Source: Antedon mediterranea (taxonomy: Eukaryota; Echinodermata; Crinoidea; Comatulida; Antedonidae). Taken from it: DNA of 60,000 nucleotides. The stretch is taken from contig NC_092674.1 of NCBI RefSeq assembly GCF_964355755.1, positions 8,439,001-8,499,000 of the forward strand, read 5' to 3'. Under the pieces are notes generated by a model that was given only the letters and a program-made list of their open reading frames with translations, ran no database searches and was not told where the DNA came from. Below are positions 57,001 to 60,000 of this stretch, piece after piece (position 1 is the stretch's first letter; each line of letters opens with the position of its first letter). A program made the translations under genes and the position numbers.

Positions 57001-59486
57001 GGACCTAGTTGACATTGTTTTACCTGTGGTACCGAACATAAATGAAGTCTATTACTTATGTTAGGCCTACTTCTCGCCATGTCACATCCTTGAAGACTTA
57101 CCGCAGCCGTGCCATAAATAGTTACGTTGATAATTGACAAAGATTGTCCCATGAATAATAATATGGTGACAATTATTTTAAGATTTACAATAGAAAACGA
57201 AAGTGATGGGTAATTCCCTACCGATTATGTAGACATAGGTAGACCTATTTATTCGTCATGTGTCGATCATGTCTGTATATCGCGTCTTAAAATCCATCCA
57301 TTGGTGTGGTGTTATTCGAGGTAATATAGGCCTAGCAATGTTTACACAATTTACAGGAAAAACTAACGGTTTGAACTTTGCCATAATCATCGCATCCGGG
57401 TTATATGGTATCAATTGATACTGTATATGGGTTTACATTTCATGGACATGCTGTTTCTAATTTACGTAACACAGTCTAAAGTTTTCCGTATGTGTGGATT
57501 TTTTTTTTCCAGATTTCCGTAAAATCCTTGCAAATAAGAAGTTGGGTGAAACCATTTTACACAGAGCTGCAAGACTTGGCTATGACGTAAGTATAATTGT
57601 TTATTTAAAAACAAAAATTATGGACAAATTTAATCTATATAATATGTGACTACGTTCCATACATGTTTTCACAATGTCCCAGCGGCGCCCCGTACATAGC
57701 CTGTCTATTTTCAAGTCTACCGTGACAGCGCGTTTCCTTTCAATTTATCATCACGCTTATTGAATTGTCATTGTCAATCAAGTGTCATTGTAGCGGCCTA
57801 TATAATTATATTGTGACGATTGTTCCAAGTAGAAATGTTACTTTTTGTTGTTGACAACAAGACTTTTTGAATGGCTAACGACCTTTTTACAAGTGCCTTG
57901 CTGTAATCCGGGATGTCAGTATACGACTCATTTAAACGCAATTTACAAACTTTGTCTCTAGATTTTATCAATAATATAGAGTGTCGAAAAGACTTGAACT
58001 ATTAAAGATAGTTGTAAAACACGGACGTAGTCGCAACTCAGCGTGAAGCGACATATTATTTTTACTATAGGCCTACCATGGACCTCTATAGGCCTACCAT
58101 GGACCTCTATAGGCCTACCATGGACCTCTATCGGCCTACCATGGACCTCTATAGGCCTACCATGGACCTCTATAGGCCTACCATGGACCTCTAATTCCAT
58201 ATGCCTACTAAATTAATTTGTACTTCTCGAAATATTGAGCGCATAGAGACATCGTTTATTTGCGCTGTATAAATCTATCTATTATTATTGTTATACGTAA
58301 TGTTGAAAAAAATTGGAATCTCCTATTTCATCTTGTGACAAACATTGATCTTTTTTTATTACGCGGTAATATTTTGTATTGAGACTATAGAAACCATAAG
58401 ATAACATACATAACAATATAATTATGCAGTGCGATACGGCTGTAAATAGTACACCGTTGGATTCAATAACAACAACAGAATGGATTACATTATCATTAAA
58501 ATGCTTTGATAATGGAGACGTTAACAATAACAATAGAGAACAGCTCCAGGAAATGTATTGTATAATATGTACAGTTCATACAAATATTGTATATGTATGT
58601 AGGCCTACACTAATAAAACCAATAGAGATCTTAACTGCTGATTCGCATATCTGTACACGGCGCGCAGCCTACCCTCACACTTCCCAAATTGTAAGCCTAC
58701 GCCATTAAGAAATATGATGGTACTGCGTAAAAATTATTGAATGGAACTGATGTTCGACGAATGCATCGCTTTAGTATGGCGAGCCAATTGAAAATAAAAT
58801 TCTCTATATGGAACTGATGCTTGACCAATGTAATCCATCGCTTTTGTGTGGCAAGCTTATTGAAAAGGAAATAATCTCTAATTTCAAATATAAAATTTGG
58901 CCCGTCATATAGGCCTATACTATAATTAATAATATTGAATAGAATTGAATATTCGCATATCTGTACACAACGCCTCGTACCGTCAAAAAGCTGCTCGATG
59001 ACTATAGATCATCGCTTTAGTATGGCGAGCCTATTGAAATCTCTAATTCCATTATTATACAACTTGGCCCGCCATTTATACTGTACCGTAGCCTATGCTA
59101 TAATTAATTAGATAGAATTGAATACACGTTTTCTATCAGCTTGTGATTGATTTCCTCCTTGGTTGCGCTTATGTCATTGCGTTGCGTCCTAGTGGAAACC
59201 AAGCTTTACTTATACATGGTACCATAAGCATACGTAAACCCGTAGTTTTAATGTGCACAATATTATATTGTTGATTTTCACAACTTTACCAAATAATACA
59301 CGGTAACTTTTTATTTTAGGATGTGGCAATCTATTGCGTGGAGTATTGTATACTGGATATAAACGCAAAGGATAATGCTGGATACACGGCGCTACATGAA
59401 TGCTGCGTACACGGCCGCCTTAAGATTGCTCACACACTGTTAAGTTATGGCGCTGATGTAAACGCAGGCGCAGTAGATGGTACTAG
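37361..59486 (+). CDS. BCOR: BCOR/BCORL1-type transcriptional co-repressor, multi-exon, 3' end outside the window
   Basis: Coding span of one spliced gene, built from ten exons (listed separately) whose lengths and phases join without a frame break, giving about 1651 residues in the window. In vertebrates BCOR is a nuclear scaffold of PRC1.1, the variant Polycomb complex with PCGF1, RING1 and KDM2B, and it is recruited by sequence-specific repressors. Seen here: PLDLS at residues 143-147, VIDLT at 979-983, a RIANS...REERAL...RAI block at about 1212-1270 that aligns with human BCOR, an AT-hook-like GRP core near 1398-1400, and ankyrin repeats from about 1580. Human BCOR is about 1755 residues with ankyrins near 1460, so the length fits. 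The missing part should be the last ankyrins and the PUFD domain that binds PCGF1. I see no counterpart of the vertebrate BCL6-binding peptide. The homology is firm; BCOR versus BCORL1 is not meaningful if this lineage has one pre-duplication gene. Confidence 0.93.
37775..37905. repeat. Dispersed repeat with GGTGCCTGTATATGG and GTGACACTGTATCAAAG
   Basis: Blocks GTGGTGCCTGTATATGGTTA, CATATGTGACACTGTATCAA and ATACTGTACAAGATACAGTA. Related pieces are at 15280-15345, 16835-16870, 35640-35700 and 47425-47535. Short inverted ATACAG/CTGTAT elements are embedded. Confidence 0.55.
38620..38835. repeat. Recent direct duplication, period 124 bp, in the first BCOR intron
   Basis: About 92 bp from ATATCGTATCTGTATAGGGT through TTCAGACTAATGTAATACC is present twice (from 38621 and 38745) with about two base differences. 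The spacer holds TACAGATATTGACTGCTTAG. Confidence 0.9.
39008..39040. repeat. (TA)n microsatellite
   Basis: About 30 bp of pure TA in the first BCOR intron. Other TA runs: 21030-21045, 21100-21131, 33811-33822 and 46272-46292. Confidence 0.9.
40752..40895. mobile_element. AAAGCTCTG-family MITE in the first BCOR intron
   Basis: CAAACTAGTTTGACAAAA at left, CATATATGGGCACATCACG inside, and ACAGTGTAGACAGGGCTTT at right. Also contains GATGATGTCATAT in inverted form. Confidence 0.65.
41609..41707. mobile_element. Small MITE with GCCCGTTCAG ends
   Basis: GCCCGTTCAGGCTTAG and CCTAGTCTGAACGGGC are inverted ends about 100 bp apart, with ACCGGGTGATTTTA and AACCGGGTAAATCA inside. Related pieces: 13772-13850 (AAACGGGTAAATGATT then GAACGGGC), 19515-19610 (TTACCCGGGTAAATAC) and 44285-44357 (AACCGGGTAAAATGG then CCTGAACGAGCCC). 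Confidence 0.65.
43313..43439 (+). CDS. BCOR: BCOR exon 2
   Basis: 127-nt exon between a TTATCATTACAG acceptor ending at 43312 and donor GTTAGT at 43440. It starts with one base completing the previous codon, then 42 open codons ending in Lys-Lys, phase 0. The other two frames are less suitable: one has a TAG immediately and another a TAA. The peptide is basic and polar (an RERS-containing start, then a segment with PAGQNLSKK). No domain is recognised. Support is exon structure and matching phase on both sides, not homology. Confidence 0.68.
44420..44645. repeat. Minisatellite of GGCACCGACGTGCCACT units, first/second intron region of BCOR
   Basis: Eight to nine units. The left ones are about 35-40 bp with TTTGAGTC spacers, and the right ones are a homogeneous 25 bp (GGGCACCGACGTGCCACTCT then CGATA). 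Each core is a hairpin, GGCAC-CGAC-GTGCC. Open minus-strand frames here are artefacts. Confidence 0.9.
46040..46200 (-). mobile_element. 3' tail of a non-LTR retrotransposon, minus strand
   Basis: On the minus strand the end reads ...AAAACTATTAAGTTTGATGC, then ATTGTGAAATAAAAACGAAC followed by a short (AACG)n tail. An AATAAA signal followed by a simple-repeat tail is typical of CR1/L2/RTE-like LINE 3' ends. No reverse transcriptase frame is present. Confidence 0.5.
47630..47815. repeat. 21-bp minisatellite, GCATTGTCACCGCCCCTGAG, BCOR intron
   Basis: About eight units of GGCATTGTCACCGCCCCTGA with ATG/GAG and CTC/CTG variants. Lies about 1.2 kb upstream of the giant exon. Confidence 0.9.
48150..48240 (-). 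mobile_element. Probable LINE/SINE 3' end with (TTA)n tail, minus strand
   Basis: On the minus strand: GGAGTGGTATGTGCGCTATA, AAAATC, then (TTA)n. A GCGCTATAAA block before a TTA/TAA microsatellite is a common retroposon 3' end in marine invertebrates (general knowledge, not checked). Confidence 0.4.
49002..52550 (+). CDS. BCOR: BCOR giant central exon (about 1183 codons)
   Basis: A 3549-nt open exon from acceptor TTGTCATTACAG (ending 49001) to donor GTGAGT at 52551, phase 0 on both sides. By far the longest frame in the window. The product is a polar, basic, low-complexity scaffold like the long central exon of vertebrate BCOR. Motifs: PLDLS followed by basic KRPRV (nt 49239-49253), the CtBP-binding P-x-D-L-S type; VIDLTDS (from nt 51747), a SUMO-interacting type; near the end KRPLEISRIANSDGF and LDREERALK, which align with KLAKRIANSAGY and LSREQRALQ of human BCOR. 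The open frame runs on past the donor to 52646, but the homology stops at the donor, so that extension is intronic. The exon begins directly with ATG (49002), so it could also serve as an alternative in-frame start. Confidence 0.95.
52735..52875. repeat. Dispersed repeat with GACCCTTAATAGGGATGTC, BCOR intron
   Basis: Contains GGGACACTCCTATTAAAGGG and GGGACCCTTAATAGGGATGTC. Similar wording (GTGTCTCCTTAATA..GGGTGTCC) occurs at about 3138-3175, 22710-22770, 33690-33810 and 34000-34060, so this is a worn dispersed family, possibly a MITE. Confidence 0.55.
52973..53032 (+). CDS. BCOR: BCOR small exon between the RIANS block and the RA(I/M) block
   Basis: 60-nt exon, 20 open codons, phase 0 on both sides. 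The acceptor is CACTAACTCTAG ending at 52972; the donor is a strong GTAAGT at 53033. It is placed by homology: human BCOR has an 18-residue linker between the conserved ...RAL and RAMMRF segments, and this exon supplies a 20-residue linker at the same point. The residues themselves (ECEIDW start, PLNR end) are not clearly conserved. As a phase-0 cassette it could be skipped without breaking the frame. Confidence 0.78.
53236..53765. repeat. G/T-rich minisatellite of 19-20 bp, BCOR intron
   Basis: Units of GGTGGTGTTGGTAGAGGTT on the left and GGTGGTGTTCCTAGAGTTT on the right, more than 20 copies over 0.5 kb. One strand is almost free of C, so the array is strongly strand-asymmetric. It lies between the 60-nt exon and the RAI exon. 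Confidence 0.95.
54554..54692 (+). CDS. BCOR: BCOR exon with the RA(I/M)-E-K-E conserved segment
   Basis: 139-nt exon after acceptor TTTTGTTTACAG (ending 54553) and before donor GTAGGA at 54693. It starts at a codon boundary with RAILQFNQMEAKEK, which aligns with RAMMRFSELEMKER of human BCOR, then becomes acidic. It ends with one base of a split codon that the next exon completes as Asp. The homology confirms both the frame and the join across the preceding introns. Confidence 0.9.
54955..55072. mobile_element. AGCTTGG-family MITE right half in a BCOR intron
   Basis: Contains GTGATTGGTCAAATTGCTTG and TGCGTTGCGCCCTATCTAGTG, matching the right half of the family. The final CCAAGCT is lost. Confidence 0.5.
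55241..55342 (+). CDS. BCOR: BCOR exon, acidic then SRRTR segment
   Basis: 102-nt exon with acceptor TTTCTTTGTAG (ending 55240) and donor GTAAGT at 55343, phase 1 to phase 1. It encodes an acidic start (DNDDN) and a basic end (SSRRTRNAG). No domain is recognised. Placement rests on strong splice sites and a frame open only in the required phase. Being 102 nt (34 codons) with equal phases, it is a potential cassette exon. Confidence 0.85.
55530..55725. repeat. Direct repeat, three copies of about 80-90 bp, BCOR intron
   Basis: Each copy has TATGATTTT (or TGTAATTTT), then CGAGGAACGTTAGGGATCAT and a CATCAC/AGGTCTA tail. It sits just upstream of the AT-hook exon. Confidence 0.8.
55861..56459 (+). 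CDS. BCOR: BCOR exon with AT-hook-like motif and basic linker
   Basis: 599-nt exon between acceptor CATATTTTTTCAG (ending 55860) and donor GTAAAT at 56460; two bases complete an Arg codon, then 199 codons, phase 0. It encodes a charged region with YELEIEKEQAKYWQRRRQR (probable helix), then KRPPGRPPK at about residues 1394-1402, an AT-hook-like GRP core flanked by Pro/Lys/Arg, then a Lys/Arg-rich stretch and a Cys-containing MRCVVDPCNPHKMKF segment. Vertebrate BCOR has a comparable basic region with a KERWEQQ-type helix before the ankyrins. The frame continues past the donor into intron as a hydrophobic tail, which is not considered coding. Confidence 0.88.
56878..56953 (+). CDS. BCOR: BCOR acidic exon just before the ankyrin repeats
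   Basis: 76-nt exon from acceptor TTTTAACATAG (ending 56877) to donor GTAAGA at 56954. It encodes an acidic stretch, EFDEESDFIKCETES, ending in a Pro-rich ERPEPPP, and leaves one base that the next exon completes as Asp. No domain. Support is splice sites, phase match on both sides and position between the basic linker and the ankyrins. Confidence 0.85.
57513..57586 (+). CDS. BCOR: BCOR exon, start of ankyrin repeat 1
   Basis: 74-nt exon with acceptor T-tract-CCAG (ending 57512) and donor GTAAGT at 57587. It encodes FRKILANKKLGETILHRAAR then LGYD, aligning residue for residue with human BCOR [21 protein letters not shown], the first ankyrin helix. It ends in phase 0, splitting the first ankyrin repeat between this exon and the next. 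Confidence 0.95.
58070..58195. repeat. 21-bp minisatellite with TAGGCCTACCATGGACCTC, BCOR intron
   Basis: Six units of TATAGGCCTACCATGGACCTC. Each carries the palindromes AGGCCT and CCATGG, so the array is built from the genome-wide TAGGCCTA motif. Confidence 0.95.
58640..59130. repeat. Interleaved direct repeats, BCOR intron
   Basis: Repeated blocks: ATTCGCATATCTGTACAC (58640 and 58950), ATCGCTTTAGTATGGCGAGC (58764 and 59010; weaker at 58829), GGAACTGATG(T/C)T (58743 and 58810), and CTATAATTAAT near GAATTGAATA (58920 and 59095). Looks like one unit of about 250 bp duplicated and then worn. Confidence 0.7.
59131..59206. mobile_element. AGCTTGG-family MITE right end in a BCOR intron
   Basis: TTGTGATTGATTTCCTCC, then GCGTTGCGTCCTAGTGG and AACCAAGCT. 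Only the right half survives, about 110 bp upstream of the ankyrin exon acceptor. Confidence 0.6.
59320..59486 (+). CDS. BCOR: BCOR exon, ankyrin repeats 1-2
   Basis: 167-nt exon with acceptor TTTTTATTTTAG (ending 59319) and donor GTATGT at 59487, ending in phase 2 after a DGTR motif. It encodes the rest of ankyrin 1 and all of ankyrin 2: CILDINAKDNAGYTALHECC, then LLSYGADVNAGAVDGT. This matches human BCOR CDVNHRDNAGYCALHEAC and LLEYGADVNCSAQDGT closely, including the canonical TALH-type and GADVN turns. The next exon, expected to begin with a PLH-type helix, is outside the window; no candidate acceptor-exon is convincing in 59490-60000. Confidence 0.96.
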
Positions 59487-60000
59487 GTATGTTTCATTGA
59501 ATTTTGATTTGTTTGTGTTTGTCAGGTTCTTTACATTGGTAAGTTTATGAAAAGTACCATTATTTTATCACAAACGAAACTTGGTTAATGGGAACTTGTA
59601 ATGGAAACCGCAAAAATAACACCATTTAGAATGTACGCCCACACACTTTATACAAAGGAGCATAGTGTCTGATACCCGTATATTTTGTAGGCGTCAAACG
59701 CCCTTCGAGTTGAATATATCAACAAAATTATATGAATTAAAGTTAACAAATTCCGGTCATAAAATTTAAGGATGGCTTGGAAGTCATAACCGCATGTGTC
59801 ACACGTTTTTATGAGTGTAGGTCACATTACTAGAGGCGTACTTGTAAATTTACGACACGGATTCACTTAAAATATCCGATATTCGAGCGTAAATTTGACT
59901 GTTTTTGAGAGGAGATAGAACGCCGCTCCACACTCTTCCATGAAGCTAACAACTAACAGCATTACGGCCGCCGCCGTCTGCGCATACAGTACTTATCGCG

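Overview
The window is AT-rich animal genomic DNA, probably from a marine invertebrate deuterostome and most likely an echinoderm. That placement is an inference. It rests on a BCOR-family co-repressor gene with long introns and metazoan splice signals, on a dense load of small non-autonomous transposons, and on very frequent TAGGCCTA-type octamers. I see no bacterial-style operon, no rRNA, no CRISPR array and no intact viral or transposase gene.

There is one well-supported protein gene. On the + strand, from about 37.3 kb to beyond the right edge, lies an orthologue of vertebrate BCOR/BCORL1, the scaffold of the variant Polycomb complex PRC1.1. I assembled ten exons by hand. All phases agree: 37361-37422 (start), 43313-43439, 49002-52550 (a 3.5-kb exon), 52973-53032, 54554-54692, 55241-55342, 55861-56459, 56878-56953, 57513-57586 and 59320-59486. 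Together they encode about 1651 residues. They carry a PLDLS CtBP-type motif, a VIDLT SUMO-interacting-type motif, a conserved RIANS...ERAL...RA block shared with human BCOR, an AT-hook-like GRP core, and the first ankyrin repeats. The rest of the ankyrin domain and the PCGF1-binding PUFD domain should lie past 60000.

The left 37 kb holds no gene I can support. It is repeat-rich intergenic DNA or 5' non-coding gene sequence. It contains: (i) a MITE family with AGCTTGGTTCCCACTAG ends and TAA/TTA target duplications (PIF/Harbinger-like), at least a dozen copies, one expanded into a tandem array at 2.0-2.6 kb; (ii) a second MITE family with AAAGCTCTGTCTACACTATCA ends, one copy of which contains a 21-bp minisatellite; (iii) a 0.54-kb element with perfect 27-bp inverted ends, filled by 24 GATATC palindromes; (iv) a tRNA-derived SINE at 2.8 kb; (v) a 1.75-kb element at 17.3-19.1 kb with CAGGCCCGTAT ends; (vi) a tRNA-like gene with anticodon ATC at 20.84 kb, next to a 132-bp near-perfect palindrome; and (vii) several satellite and minisatellite blocks.

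The BCOR introns carry their own minisatellites (44.4, 47.6, 53.2 and 58.1 kb), MITEs and LINE 3' tails. Short open frames elsewhere in the window look like chance or repeat-derived frames and are not annotated as genes.
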